DNA of 64,000 bases from Sabulibacter ruber (GCF_017355955.1 NZ_JAFFID010000007.1:62001-126000), one strand, 5' to 3'. Positions 1-9,585 are shown, numbered from the stretch's first letter. Translations and numbers: made by a program. The notes: generated by a model from the sequence alone, not told the origin.

Positions 1-1
1 A

Positions 2-730
2 GCGCAGTTCGGTGACTTTGCCAACGGTTCACAGGTGATGATTGACCAGTTCATCTCGTCTACTGAATCTAAGTGGCAGCGCATGAATGGTCTGGTGATG
101 TTGTTGCCGCACGGCTACGAAGGCCAGGGACCAGAGCACTCCAATGCCCGTCCGGAGCGCTTCCTGCAGTTGGCCGCTGAATACAACATGTACGTGACCC
201 AGTGCACCACCCCGGCTAACTTCTTCCATATGCTGCGCCGTCAGTTGGCTACACCGTACCGCAAGCCATGTATCCACATGTCGCCAAAGTCTATGCTGCG
301 TCACCAGAACGTGATGTCGCCAATTGAAGACTTCGCCCAGGGATCTTTCCAGGAGGTGATTGGCGATGCGTACGCAGATGCGAAAGCCGTAACCAAAGTG
401 TTGTTGTGTACTGGTAAAGTATACTATGACCTGCTGGAAGAGCAGCAGAAAACCAACCGCAAAGATGTAGCCATCATCCGTCTGGAGCAGCTGCATCCGT
501 TCCCAGAAGTACAGTTGGTGCGTGAGCTGGAGAAATATCCAGAGGCACAAATCATCTGGGTACAGGAAGAGCCTTATAACATGGGTGCCTGGACCTACAT
601 CCTGAGCGTAATGCGCAAAAACATTGATGATGTGGTATCCCGTAAGCCAAGCTCATCTCCGGCTACCGGTTACAACAAAATCCACCAGAAAGAGCAGCGC
701 GCGGTGGTTGAAAAAGCATTCAGCATCTAA
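2..730 (+). CDS. sucA: 2-oxoglutarate dehydrogenase E1 component, C-terminal part (partial)
   Basis: The reading frame is open from the window edge, so the N-terminal part lies upstream. The 242 visible residues match the C-terminal transketolase-like part of E1: an FGDFANGSQVMIDQF segment at the start, then GYEGQGPEHSNARPERFLQ, and near the end a conserved WVQEEPYNMGAW stretch. E1 decarboxylates 2-oxoglutarate with thiamine diphosphate and passes the succinyl group to the lipoyl arms of E2 in the TCA cycle. The next gene is E2 (sucB), 85 bp downstream, with only a hairpin between, so the two are probably co-transcribed. Identity is secure from motifs and context. The true start cannot be seen. 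Confidence 0.95.
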   Translation, partial: AQFGDFANGSQVMIDQFISSTESKWQRMNGLVMLLPHGYEGQGPEHSNARPERFLQLAAEYNMYVTQCTTPANFFHMLRRQLATPYRKPCIHMSPKSMLRHQNVMSPIEDFAQGSFQEVIGDAYADAKAVTKVLLCTGKVYYDLLEEQQKTNRKDVAIIRLEQLHPFPEVQLVRELEKYPEAQIIWVQEEPYNMGAWTYILSVMRKNIDDVVSRKPSSSPATGYNKIHQKEQRAVVEKAFSI

Positions 731-745
731 TTAAAGATAAAGAGT

Positions 746-783
746 TGTTTTGGTCCTGTTTTCCAGAAAACAGGACCAAAACA
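746..783. repeat. Dispersed hairpin repeat, near-perfect copy
   Basis: A 17-bp perfect stem (GTTTTGGTCCTGTTTT against its complement) with loop CCAG sits between sucA and sucB. There is no T-run after it, so it is not a classic terminator. It is the cleanest full copy of a hairpin family found in most gaps of this window. It could act as an attenuator or RNA-stability element. Confidence 0.75.
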
Positions 784-815
784 CTTAAGTGATCATCTTA
801 AGCCAAAAAGAAGAT

Positions 816-2450
816 ATGAGCTTAGAAGTAAAAGTACCAGTGGTTGGGGAATCCATCACGGAAGTGACCATCGCGAAATGGTTGAAACAAGACGGCGATC
901 AGGTTGCCATGGATGAGGTGATCTGCGAGCTGGAGTCAGATAAAGCTACCTTTGAATTGCCCGCTGAAGCCGCTGGTATTCTTAGAATCAAAGCCCAGGA
1001 AGGTGATACCATTCCAATTGGAGAGGTAATCTGTACCATTGACGGTGCTGGCCAAGGTGCTTCTGCTCCTCAGCCAACCACTGTTTCTACGCAACACACC
1101 CTTACTGAAAATAAAAGTGTGACAGATCCGCAGAGCACTATTGCCGCGGAGCATACTCCTAGCCACGGCACGCAGAACCAGGCTACCACGGGTGGCGGTA
1201 CTGGCCAGACCCTGGAGGTGAAAATCCCAACGGTGGGCGAGTCTATCACTGAGGTAACGATCTCTAAGTGGCTGAAGTCTGACGGAGACCAGGTGGCCAT
1301 GGACGAAGTGCTGTGTGAACTGGAGTCTGACAAAGCTACGTTTGAATTGCCTGCCGAGGCTGCCGGTGTACTGCGCATTGTTGCCCAGGAAGGTGACACC
1401 GTAGAGATTGGCGCTACCATCTGCCGCATTGAAGTAGGTGCTGGTTCTGGCGTGGTTACTTCTCCGGCTCCGCAAACTACTGCTCCATCGGCCCAGCCTG
1501 CTCAAGCTGCCACTGCTGCAACTTCAGGGGCTACTACCTATGCCAGCGGTACGCCATCTCCGGCGGCTGGTAAAATCCTGGCTGAGAAAGGACTTGATGC
1601 TGCTGCCGTAGCTGGTACAGGCCGTGATGGTCGCATTACCAAAGAAGATGCCCAGAACGCCCAGGCTCGTCCGGCGCCTCAGCCTGCTGCCGCTCCTGCC
1701 GCACCTGCTGCCAAAGAATCTGCGGCTCCGGCTCCGGCCGCTGCGGGTTCACGCAACAGCCGCCGCGAGAAAATGAGCAGCTTGCGCAAGACAGTTGCCC
1801 GCCGTCTGGTAGCGGTGAAAAATGAAACGGCCATGTTGACTACCTTCAACGAGGTAGACATGAAACCGATCATGGACATCCGGGCCAAATACAAAGACAA
1901 GTTCAAAGAGAAGCACGAAGTAGGCTTAGGTTTCATGTCGTTCTTCGTGAAGGCTTGTACCGTAGCTCTGCAAGAGTGGCCAGCGGTAAACGCCCAGATT
2001 GACGGGGGCGAGATCGTGTACAACGATTTCTGCGACGTTTCCATTGCCGTTTCTGCGCCTAAAGGTCTGGTGGTGCCGGTGATTCGCAACGCCGAAGGCC
2101 TGAGCCTGGATGGTATCGAGAAAGAGGTTGTTCGTCTGGCCAAGCGTGCCCGTGAGAACAAACTGGGCATTGATGAGATGACCGGTGGCACGTTCACCAT
2201 CACCAACGGTGGGGTGTTTGGGTCTATGATGTCAACGCCCATCATCAACGCGCCGCAATCGGCTATCCTGGGGATGCACAACATCGTGAACCGTCCGGTG
2301 GCTATCAACAACCAAGTGGAAATCCGCCCGATGATGTACCTGGCCTTGTCTTACGATCACCGCATCATTGACGGTCGTGAGTCAGTGAGCTTCCTGGTAC
2401 GCGTGAAAGAGTTGCTGGAAGATCCAATGCGTTTATTACTCGGAGTCTAA
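816..2450 (+). CDS. sucB: 2-oxoglutarate dehydrogenase E2 (dihydrolipoamide succinyltransferase) with two lipoyl domains
   Basis: This 544-residue E2 transfers the succinyl group from the lipoyl arm to CoA. Two lipoyl domains are visible, each with the ELESDKATFELPAEAAG motif; the lipoylated lysines are about K43 and K173. Ala/Pro-rich linkers follow, then an E3-binding domain around residues 242-280 (GTGRDGRITKEDAQ) and the catalytic domain, ending with the DHRIIDG motif (H515, D519). I chose ATG at 816. An in-frame GTG at 789 would add nine residues before the conserved LEVKVP start and is less likely. Most bacterial SucB proteins have one lipoyl domain, so the second is notable. A terminator follows the stop. 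Confidence 0.95.
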   Translation: MSLEVKVPVVGESITEVTIAKWLKQDGDQVAMDEVICELESDKATFELPAEAAGILRIKAQEGDTIPIGEVICTIDGAGQGASAPQPTTVSTQHTLTENKSVTDPQSTIAAEHTPSHGTQNQATTGGGTGQTLEVKIPTVGESITEVTISKWLKSDGDQVAMDEVLCELESDKATFELPAEAAGVLRIVAQEGDTVEIGATICRIEVGAGSGVVTSPAPQTTAPSAQPAQAATAATSGATTYASGTPSPAAGKILAEKGLDAAAVAGTGRDGRITKEDAQNAQARPAPQPAAAPAAPAAKESAAPAPAAAGSRNSRREKMSSLRKTVARRLVAVKNETAMLTTFNEVDMKPIMDIRAKYKDKFKEKHEVGLGFMSFFVKACTVALQEWPAVNAQIDGGEIVYNDFCDVSIAVSAPKGLVVPVIRNAEGLSLDGIEKEVVRLAKRARENKLGIDEMTGGTFTITNGGVFGSMMSTPIINAPQSAILGMHNIVNRPVAINNQVEIRPMMYLALSYDHRIIDGRESVSFLVRVKELLEDPMRLLLGV

Positions 2451-2452
2451 CT

Positions 2453-2492
2453 CGTGTTTTAGGCGTGTTTCCTAGAAAATAAGTTAAAAACG
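2453..2492. repeat. Dispersed hairpin repeat, degenerate copy
   Basis: The pattern CGTGTTTTAGGCGTGTTT, CCTAG, then AAAATAAGTTAAAAACG matches the window-wide hairpin family but with imperfect pairing. It lies just after the sucB stop and directly before the sucB terminator, so the two structures are separate. Confidence 0.5.
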
Positions 2493-2537
2493 AAAAGGCT
2501 CTGTGCTGCTTCCTGTAAGTGGGTACGGAGCCTTTTC
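2492..2537 (+). terminator. Rho-independent terminator after sucB
   Basis: A 10-bp perfect stem (GAAAAGGCTC with GAGCCTTTTC) closes a 26-nt loop, and the right arm runs into a T-rich stretch. It separates sucB from lpd. The lpd start lies 20 nt after it, so lpd is probably reached by readthrough or its own promoter. Confidence 0.6.
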
Positions 2538-2557
2538 TTCACATAAAAAGAAGAATC

Positions 2558-3961
2558 ATGAAATACGATGTAACGGTAATCGGTTCAGGACCGGGAGGCT
2601 ACGTGGCCGCTATCCGCTGTGCGCAGTTGGGCCTGAAAACAGCCATTATTGAGAAATATTCAGTACTGGGCGGTACCTGCCTGAACGTAGGCTGTATTCC
2701 GTCTAAAGCTTTATTGGATTCATCTGAGCACTTCCACAATGCCGCGCATACCTTCAAGACGCACGGCATTGAATTGGATAACCTCAAAGTGAACCTGGAG
2801 CAGATGATTGCCCGCAAAGGTGACGTGATCAAGTCTAACAATGACGGCATTGCGTACCTCATGAAAAAGAACAAGGTAGACGTGTACAACGGCCTTGGCT
2901 CTTTCGTGAACAAAAACACCATCAAAATCACCGGGCAAGACGGTGCCGAGCAGCAGATTGAGACGGAGAAAACCATCATCGCGACGGGTTCTAAGCCTAT
3001 CAACCTGCCATTCCTGCCCGTAGACAAGAACCGCATTATCACTTCTACTGAGGCCTTGACCTTGAAAGAAGTACCAAAACACCTGATCGTAATTGGCGGT
3101 GGGGTGATTGGGCTGGAGTTAGGTTCTGTGTACGCCCGCTTAGGCGCGAAGGTGTCTGTAGTGGAGTATACCGATGCCATCATTCCCACCATGGACCGTT
3201 CTCTTGGAAAAGAATTGCAGCGTGTGCTGAAAAAGACCTTAGGCTTTGAGTTCTTCTTCGGGCACAAAGTGACCGGGGCCGAAGTGCAAGGCGAAGGTGT
3301 AGTAGTAACCGCTGAGTCTCCTAAAGGTCAAACCGTCACATTTGAGGGGGACTACTGCTTAGTATCAGTTGGCCGTAAGCCTTATACCGAAAGCTTGGGT
3401 CTGGAGAATGCCGGGGTACAATTGGGCGAGCGCGGCATGATTGCCGTAGATGACCATCTGCAAACCAGCGTGCCGGGCATCTACGCCATTGGTGACGTGA
3501 TACGCGGTGCTATGCTGGCACACAAAGCCGAAGAAGAAGGGGTACTGGTCGCTGAGATCATGGCGGGCCAGAAGCCGCACATCAACTACAACCTGATTCC
3601 GGGTGTGGTATACACCTGGCCAGAAGTGGCGGGTGTAGGCTTCACTGAGGAGCAGTTGAAGGCGCAAGGTGTTGCATACAGAGCAGGTTCGTTCCCATTC
3701 AAAGCCTCGGGCCGCGCCAAAGCGTCTATGGACACCGATGGCTTCGTGAAAGTACTGGCAGATGCGCAGACAGATGAAATCCTGGGCGTGCACATGATCG
3801 GGCCACGTGCCGCAGACATGATCGCGGAGGCGGTAGTTGCTATGGAGTTCCGGGCTTCTGCAGAAGATATCGCCCGCATGAGCCACGCGCACCCAACGTA
3901 TACAGAGGCTATGAAAGAAGCCTGTTTAGCCGCTACTGAGAACAGAGCTATTCATATCTAA
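2558..3961 (+). CDS. lpd: Dihydrolipoamide dehydrogenase (E3)
   Basis: This 467-residue FAD enzyme reoxidises the dihydrolipoyl arms of E2 and reduces NAD+. Visible features are the FAD-binding GSGPGG at residues 9-14, the redox disulfide in GGTCLNVGC (C41 and C46), a second dinucleotide fold with IGGGVIGLELGSVYARLGA, and the C-terminal catalytic pair in SHAHPTYTEAMKE (about H445 and E450). ATG at 2558 fits the conserved N-terminus KYDVTVIGSG. An upstream in-frame GTG at 2519 would run through the terminator stem and is rejected. Together with sucA and sucB it completes the 2-oxoglutarate dehydrogenase set; it may also serve other lipoyl complexes. Confidence 0.96.
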   Translation: MKYDVTVIGSGPGGYVAAIRCAQLGLKTAIIEKYSVLGGTCLNVGCIPSKALLDSSEHFHNAAHTFKTHGIELDNLKVNLEQMIARKGDVIKSNNDGIAYLMKKNKVDVYNGLGSFVNKNTIKITGQDGAEQQIETEKTIIATGSKPINLPFLPVDKNRIITSTEALTLKEVPKHLIVIGGGVIGLELGSVYARLGAKVSVVEYTDAIIPTMDRSLGKELQRVLKKTLGFEFFFGHKVTGAEVQGEGVVVTAESPKGQTVTFEGDYCLVSVGRKPYTESLGLENAGVQLGERGMIAVDDHLQTSVPGIYAIGDVIRGAMLAHKAEEEGVLVAEIMAGQKPHINYNLIPGVVYTWPEVAGVGFTEEQLKAQGVAYRAGSFPFKASGRAKASMDTDGFVKVLADAQTDEILGVHMIGPRAADMIAEAVVAMEFRASAEDIARMSHAHPTYTEAMKEACLAATENRAIHI

Positions 3962-3980
3962 AGTTCTTTAAATAATTAAA

Positions 3981-4019
3981 TACAAAAGCCCAGCCGAATC
4001 AAACGGCTGGGCTTTTGTA
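3981..4019 (+). terminator. Rho-independent terminator after lpd
   Basis: A 16-bp perfect stem (TACAAAAGCCCAGCCG and its complement) with a 7-nt loop ends in TTTTGTATTT. It closes the suc/lpd region. Confidence 0.85.
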
Positions 4020-4036
4020 TTTAGGGGTACAGAAAA

Positions 4037-4069
4037 TTGTCAACTCTTGTTAGATTTACATTAATCTTG
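4037..4069 (+). promoter_or_regulatory. Candidate Bacteroidota-type promoter of the T9SS cargo gene
   Basis: TTG at 4037-4039, a 22-nt spacer, then TAATCTTG at 4062-4069, one mismatch from the TAnnTTTG consensus. It lies about 40 nt before the start codon in an AT-rich gap. Read by eye only. Confidence 0.4.
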
Positions 4070-4107
4070 TACTATAGTTTACTTCAATACAATATTTAAT
4101 CCTTTAT

Positions 4108-7100
4108 ATGAAGCACCTCTTACTGCAGGCGTTTGTATTTATTTTGTGCTGCTTAATTAGCCCTGCGCAGGCGCAGATAGTTTCCTCGGTGAAATCCATA
4201 GGTTCAGAAAGCTATGACTACCCTGCAAAAGTTGTGGTAGATGCAAACGGCTGGACATATGTTGTCGGGCATATTGGAGGAAGTAATGGTGCAGCTTTTG
4301 ATGGTATCGCACAGCGGAAAAAAGGAGGCTTTATTGCAAAATACGGGAAAGACAAAAAAGCAGTATGGGTTAAAGACGATGGGAACAGCAGTCTTGATCA
4401 TAGGTACACAGACCTGGCAGTTGATGCAGAGGGCAACGTAGTTGTTGTTGGGCAAGGAGCAGACGCACAGGTTTTCAGTTTTTCCCTTCTTAAACTTGAC
4501 AGCAAAGGGAATGTGAAATGGCAAAAGGAATTCAACGGCAATGGGTTTACAGGAGGGAGAGGCAAAAGCTTAGCTATTGACAAAGAAGGTAACATCTATG
4601 TAGTTGGCTCCTTCTTTGGCGATAATTTCATGGGAATACCCCTGCCATTGAATGTGCCGGCAAAAACATCAGAGAGAGACTTTCTTGGAAAGTTTACGTC
4701 AGAAGGAGAAGTTGTTTGGTTTAAAAGCTCGCCTAACTACAATTTACAGTACCTGGATGTAAAGCTAGATAGTGAAGGAAACGTAGTCACCGGAGGGGCA
4801 TTTCTTGGCAGGGCCACTTTGAATGAATTTACAATGGAGGGAGCTAAACCGGAAGATGCGTCTAATCCATTTTTAACCACCCAATTTATTTCCAAACAAG
4901 ACGCATCAGGAAAGGTGGTGTGGGCAAAGGCACTTCCCTTTATCTTTTATACCATGGATAACGGGGGATTAGTACTTGACAATACCAATAACATCTACCT
5001 TGCTATCAGTGCCACCTCTGATATTCGGGTAAATGCAGTCCAGGTAGATGACGTTCGGATTGAAGGTTCTAATGCGGGTAACTGCATTTTGTTAAAGTTT
5101 GACCCCACTGGGAAAGCCACTTGGGCAACCAAAATAGCAGGTGTTAAGAAAGGGGAGTTTAACAGCTTTATACAGCCTACTGAATTGGTGTATGGCAATA
5201 ATGCTCTCTACCTGTCGGGTGTTTTTGCGGGAGGCATTATCACTGAAAAAGACACTATATTTGGTACGGCTCCTACCAACCTTGTCCAAGACATATTTCT
5301 AAGCAAAATAAGCCTTCTCGGGGAAAAGGCCTGGCTGGTAAATTACTTTGGAGAACAGCCCGAAATAGCCTTCAATCCCAGCCAGAAAGAACTAGTATTT
5401 GCGGGTACGTTCAAAGACAGGCTATTGGTTGAAAACAGATTGCTGCAGGGGGCTGGCTTGGATGACATCTTCATCACCCATCTCATTGATAGCAGTAGTG
5501 CCCAGGCCACAAGAGTAAGTGGTAGAGTGTTCAATGATAAAAATGGGAACTGTAGGCTTGACAAGAATGAACAAGGCTTTGCAAACGTATTGGTAAAAGC
5601 GGTACCCGGTGATTTTTATGGGATTACTAACAGTTTAGGGGAGTACTCAATTCGGTTAGAACCCGGAAAGTACCGGATATCACCTTTGTTTAGCCAAACT
5701 TCAAAAACAGCAATTAGGCAGGTGTGTAGTCCTGCGTTAACAGTTACTACTTCTGAAAACCTGAGTGAAGTCAAGAACTTAAACTTTGGCACAGAGGTAC
5801 TAGAGTGTTCTCAAATCACAATTGATATAGCCGCTGACCGCCGCCGACGCTGCTTCCGAAGCAATACCACCGTTACTTACACCAATGAGGGCACCGCAGC
5901 GGCCCATAACGTCAAGATCAAAGTCATTTACCCAAAATATGTAGTGCCCATCAGCAGTAGTTTGCCTTGGGTAGCCCGGCAAGATTCTGCGCTGATTTTT
6001 GAAGTAGGCACCCTGAAGCCAGGTGAGCGCAAAAGTTTTACCATTGCAGATTCTACCATTTGCGGAGATGAAACCATCAGGGGGTTGAGCCAGTGCGTGA
6101 AAGCGTTTATCACTCCTCGTAACTCCTGTACTCCCCAGAGCCAGGAGTGGAATCAGGCGAGCGTATCACTTGCGGCCAACTTCACCAATCAGCAGCAGAC
6201 GGCAGAATTTACCATTTTCAATGAAGGGGTTGGTGATATGGCTGATAGCACAGGATATCGGGTGTACGCGAACGCTGCTTTGGTGAAGGAAGGAAAGGTA
6301 AAGCTCAGGAAAGGAGCCTCTACTACCCTGGAGATTCCGGCCCAGGTAGTCACTTACCGGTTAGAGGCAGACCAGGTGCCACACCATCCCGGCCAAAGCC
6401 GGCCAACTATAAGTTTGCAGCCAACTAACATCCCGGCCAATCATCCATCCATGGCGATGCCCTTGCCCATTGATGATTTCTACCAGGATGATGCCGATGC
6501 CGAGGTGGATATTTCCTGCTTAGAGATTCTGGATAGTTTTGATCCCAATGACAAACAGGTGAGCCCCAAAGGAATTTCTTCACGCCACTACATCAAAGCC
6601 GAAGATGAGTTGGAGTATTTAATCCGTTTTCAGAATACTGGTACAGATGTGGCGTATAATGTGGTAGTGAAAGACACCATTAGCGAGCATCTGGATATCG
6701 CTTCATTGCGGGTGGGCTCGGCCTCGCATCCTTTTACCTATACGGTAACAGGCAAGGGCAAACCCGTAGTGACGTTCACCTTTAAAAACATCAACCTGCC
6801 AGACCATAAAACAAATGAGCCGGGCAGCCATGGGTTTGTGAAGTTCTCTATTGCGCAGAATCCCGGCAATTCCAAAGGAACCGTGATCAAAAACACCGCC
6901 CATAACTATTTTGATTTTAACAGCCCTATCGCTACCAATGAAGTCACCAACATCATAGGAGATACAGTGCTTGTTTCACCCGTGGCGGTTGCGGTGACTG
7001 ATTGCGGAATAGAGGAACCCACTATTTCCAGAGCCGGAAGCGACATTAGCCTATGTGAAACTAGTCAGGCTGTCTTGCAGGGAAACATACCTGCCAAAGG

Positions 7101-7956
7101 AGTTGGTAAATGGAGAGTAGTTAGCGGCCAGGCCTTTATTGCAGACCCTGGAAATCCTAACTCTGCCGTTCAGGCCATTGGGTATGGTGAGACGGTCCTG
7201 GAGTGGACCATCACTTTATGTAAAAAGATCTCCAGCAGCCAGGTGAAAATCTTCAGGTACCAATTGCCCTCTTCCCCAGTGATTGCGGAGGTGCCATTGC
7301 AGTGTGAGGGCGATGCCTTGATGCCTTTGGTGGCGACAGGGGCCAACATAACCTGGTATTCAGATGCTGCCAGACAACAGAAGATTGCTGCCGGCAATCA
7401 ATTTACCCCATCGGTGACAAGTAGTGCCACACTCTATGCTACCCAAACCATTAATGGGTGCGAAGGACCAGTTATGGCAGTGGAGGTAAGAATACAGCCT
7501 AAAAAGATAGATTTTGTTGTAAACGGGGACACCTTAGCGGCTCCGCAGGCAGACAGTTACCAGTGGTTTTTCAATAATGAACCCATGCAGAATTCAAGAG
7601 TGCAGAAACTAGTGGCGAAGAACTCGGGCTTCTATAAGGTGCAAACGGTTACTAATGGCTGCATATCAATAAGTGAGAATCTAAAGCACAGCATCCTGTT
7701 GGCTGCTTCAGAGCTCAAGGTTCAACCTAATCCTGTTCCCGAGGAGCTTTTCTTAACCTTCTCCTCTAATGCCACGGGTCAGGTACAGTTTGCGGTTAGA
7801 AGTCAGTTGGGAGTAGAGGTGATGCGCTTAGAGGCCGAGAAAAACCTGACGGTTCTGGAGAAAACCCTAGACGTGACTAGCCTGGTACCTGGCATGTATG
7901 TCTTAGAGGTTAGACTAGGAAAAGAAGTGCTGAGGTATAAGTTTGTGAAGCTTTGA
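4108..7956 (+). CDS. Giant secreted multidomain protein with type IX secretion C-terminal domain
   Basis: A 1282-residue predicted cell-surface protein. It starts with a signal peptide (residues 1-23, ending SPAQAQ). Residues about 30-460 are propeller-like repeats with D-x-x-GN-x-Y-V-x-G units (SBBP-like). A prealbumin/SdrD-like B domain follows around 466-520 (VSGRVFNDKNGNCRLDKNEQ), then a stretch around 809-950 with SFDPNDKQVSPKG and YLIRFQNTGTDVAYNV, typical of DUF11/DUF7619-type adhesin domains. Ig-like segments (CEGDALMP) precede a C-terminal sorting domain from about 1203 (VQPNPVPEELFLTF). The T9SS would export and anchor it. The first half looks more AT-rich than the second. The ligand is unknown; adhesion or a gliding surface role is inference. 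Confidence 0.85.
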   Translation: MKHLLLQAFVFILCCLISPAQAQIVSSVKSIGSESYDYPAKVVVDANGWTYVVGHIGGSNGAAFDGIAQRKKGGFIAKYGKDKKAVWVKDDGNSSLDHRYTDLAVDAEGNVVVVGQGADAQVFSFSLLKLDSKGNVKWQKEFNGNGFTGGRGKSLAIDKEGNIYVVGSFFGDNFMGIPLPLNVPAKTSERDFLGKFTSEGEVVWFKSSPNYNLQYLDVKLDSEGNVVTGGAFLGRATLNEFTMEGAKPEDASNPFLTTQFISKQDASGKVVWAKALPFIFYTMDNGGLVLDNTNNIYLAISATSDIRVNAVQVDDVRIEGSNAGNCILLKFDPTGKATWATKIAGVKKGEFNSFIQPTELVYGNNALYLSGVFAGGIITEKDTIFGTAPTNLVQDIFLSKISLLGEKAWLVNYFGEQPEIAFNPSQKELVFAGTFKDRLLVENRLLQGAGLDDIFITHLIDSSSAQATRVSGRVFNDKNGNCRLDKNEQGFANVLVKAVPGDFYGITNSLGEYSIRLEPGKYRISPLFSQTSKTAIRQVCSPALTVTTSENLSEVKNLNFGTEVLECSQITIDIAADRRRRCFRSNTTVTYTNEGTAAAHNVKIKVIYPKYVVPISSSLPWVARQDSALIFEVGTLKPGERKSFTIADSTICGDETIRGLSQCVKAFITPRNSCTPQSQEWNQASVSLAANFTNQQQTAEFTIFNEGVGDMADSTGYRVYANAALVKEGKVKLRKGASTTLEIPAQVVTYRLEADQVPHHPGQSRPTISLQPTNIPANHPSMAMPLPIDDFYQDDADAEVDISCLEILDSFDPNDKQVSPKGISSRHYIKAEDELEYLIRFQNTGTDVAYNVVVKDTISEHLDIASLRVGSASHPFTYTVTGKGKPVVTFTFKNINLPDHKTNEPGSHGFVKFSIAQNPGNSKGTVIKNTAHNYFDFNSPIATNEVTNIIGDTVLVSPVAVAVTDCGIEEPTISRAGSDISLCETSQAVLQGNIPAKGVGKWRVVSGQAFIADPGNPNSAVQAIGYGETVLEWTITLCKKISSSQVKIFRYQLPSSPVIAEVPLQCEGDALMPLVATGANITWYSDAARQQKIAAGNQFTPSVTSSATLYATQTINGCEGPVMAVEVRIQPKKIDFVVNGDTLAAPQADSYQWFFNNEPMQNSRVQKLVAKNSGFYKVQTVTNGCISISENLKHSILLAASELKVQPNPVPEELFLTFSSNATGQVQFAVRSQLGVEVMRLEAEKNLTVLEKTLDVTSLVPGMYVLEVRLGKEVLRYKFVKL

Positions 7957-7989
7957 TGCCGTAAATTCGGTTCTTGCCTGAAAGGGATA

Positions 7990-8035
7990 AAAAAGAGAAG
8001 GCCTCTCCTGCATTTAAGAGAGGCCTTCTCTTTTT
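7990..8035. terminator. Bidirectional terminator between convergent genes
   Basis: An 18-bp perfect stem (AAAAAGAGAAGGCCTCTC and its complement) with A-run and T-run on opposite sides can stop transcription from both strands. It serves the surface-protein gene on the plus strand and the porin gene on the minus strand. Confidence 0.88.
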
Positions 8036-8076
8036 GTTTTAGAGCTCTTTCAAGGAAAGTAGCCCCGAAACAGAGA

Positions 8077-9561
8077 CTAGAAGTTCCAGCCTACCGTAGC
8101 CACAAAGTTAGTGTTTTTGTGCTTGTTCACCACAGTTGGGGTGGTGACGTTGTAGAACTCAGAGTTTTCGTCATCAAACTCAGTATTCACATAAGGGGTG
8201 TACACGCTGTTGTATTTGCTGTACACCAAAGCGGCATCAACGAAGAAGTTATTTTGTCTGATTCCCACACCTCCGGTCACAAAAGTCTTGGCCTGGTTTA
8301 CGTCGCTGTTTTTGAAAGGATCACCGTACAGAGCGTAACCAGCTCTCACTCTGAACACATCAAAGCGGGCCTCGGCACCTAAGCGGTAGTTCAGGGTTTT
8401 GTCATACAGGTTCTTGATGGCCTGGTTTTCGTTCTGGAAAGAATCATCAGAATCCAGACGAGCGCTGGTATAGTCAACGTACTCTACATCGGCGGTGATG
8501 AAACCGTTTTTGCCTAAGAATACTGCTGCGCCCCCGGTAGCTCTGAACGGAGTAGTGATGTTGTACTCATACTCACCCGGGTCTGCCGCGAAGAACTGGT
8601 TCAGAGATGCATTGTCATCTGGCGCCTGGTTGAAGTTCACCGCCAAGCTGGTGTTGAACTGGTCGGTCAGGGTGTACCAGGTTGGGGTCTGCACGGAGAA
8701 CCCTAGCCGTAAGGCATCATTGGGTCTATAGATAGCACCTACTCTCAGGCTAAGGCCGGTACCTTCTGTGGTAAGCTCATCTCTAAGCGTTAAGTCGGTG
8801 ATATCGGTAGCCGGGTTTTCTTCCCGGTAGATTCTGGTCTGTTTAAAGCGTAAAGTGGTCAAACCAACAGAGGCACCCAGAAACAACTTATCGCGGAAGC
8901 TGGCCCCATAGGCAAAGTCCCATTGGTTCTGAGCCCCATCAGACTGAATGTTCTCCTCAAAAGGGTTTGTGGCTACCAGATTGGGAGAGATGTAATATCC
9001 GTCGTCTTCCTGATCAATCAGATAAGTCTCGTAAGCCAGTTCCTGAAGAGAGTTTGGCGTGAGGCCAAACGCATTGGCTCTTTGGGCGGCATACTCGCCA
9101 AACTTCATGTTTTCCAACGGGCCAGTGGCCCGATAGAAAGTACGCTGGTTGAAGTTGTTGAGCCGGGTAAAACCAACCCCGAAAGAGCTGGACCGCCAGT
9201 CACCTTCCTCGTCATCTGCTTTGCGGGTGGCAAACACGGCGGAAAGGTTAGGGATGTTCAGGTTATTGCGGTTGTTCATGGCCTCAGAGCCATACACCGT
9301 ACTGGTTACTTCATTGAAGTTAATTCCCGCGGAAACCGTGATTTCAGAACGTCTGAACAAACCTAGACCGGCTGGGTTGCTGGAAAGGTTACCGGCTTCG
9401 CCACCAAGGGCCACGTTGGCGCCACCAATACCCATGGTGCGGGCGGTTCCGCCAAACTCAGTGCGGGAATAACGAAGAGCATCTACCTCATTTTGGGCAA
9501 AGCTCTTTCCGGCACTGCCTAGCAACGCCAGGCAGGCCAAAAGAAAGCTATATCGTTTCAT
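8077..9561 (-). CDS. OMPP1/FadL/TodX-family outer-membrane transport protein
   Basis: A 494-residue protein with signal peptide (LLGSAGKSFAQ, cleavage near residue 23). The mature N-terminus EVDALRYSRTEFGGTARTMG, followed by GGANVALGGEAGNLSSNPAGLG, is the standard opening of Bacteroidota OMPP1/FadL-type barrels. Alternating beta-strand segments continue to a terminal aromatic residue (VGWNF), as expected for BAM substrates. The family moves hydrophobic compounds such as fatty acids across the outer membrane; the substrate here is unknown. It lies 24 bp downstream of a Tyr/Gly-rich lipoprotein gene on the same strand, so the two are probably co-transcribed. Confidence 0.85.
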   Translation of the reverse strand: MKRYSFLLACLALLGSAGKSFAQNEVDALRYSRTEFGGTARTMGIGGANVALGGEAGNLSSNPAGLGLFRRSEITVSAGINFNEVTSTVYGSEAMNNRNNLNIPNLSAVFATRKADDEEGDWRSSSFGVGFTRLNNFNQRTFYRATGPLENMKFGEYAAQRANAFGLTPNSLQELAYETYLIDQEDDGYYISPNLVATNPFEENIQSDGAQNQWDFAYGASFRDKLFLGASVGLTTLRFKQTRIYREENPATDITDLTLRDELTTEGTGLSLRVGAIYRPNDALRLGFSVQTPTWYTLTDQFNTSLAVNFNQAPDDNASLNQFFAADPGEYEYNITTPFRATGGAAVFLGKNGFITADVEYVDYTSARLDSDDSFQNENQAIKNLYDKTLNYRLGAEARFDVFRVRAGYALYGDPFKNSDVNQAKTFVTGGVGIRQNNFFVDAALVYSKYNSVYTPYVNTEFDDENSEFYNVTTPTVVNKHKNTNFVATVGWNF

Positions 9562-9585
9562 GTAGTGTGTTGAAAAAAGAGGGGG

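Noticed and set aside
936..1505. Minus-strand ORF inside sucB
   Set aside because: Overlaps both lipoyl domains in antisense; its length follows from the Ala/Pro-rich codons of the real gene.
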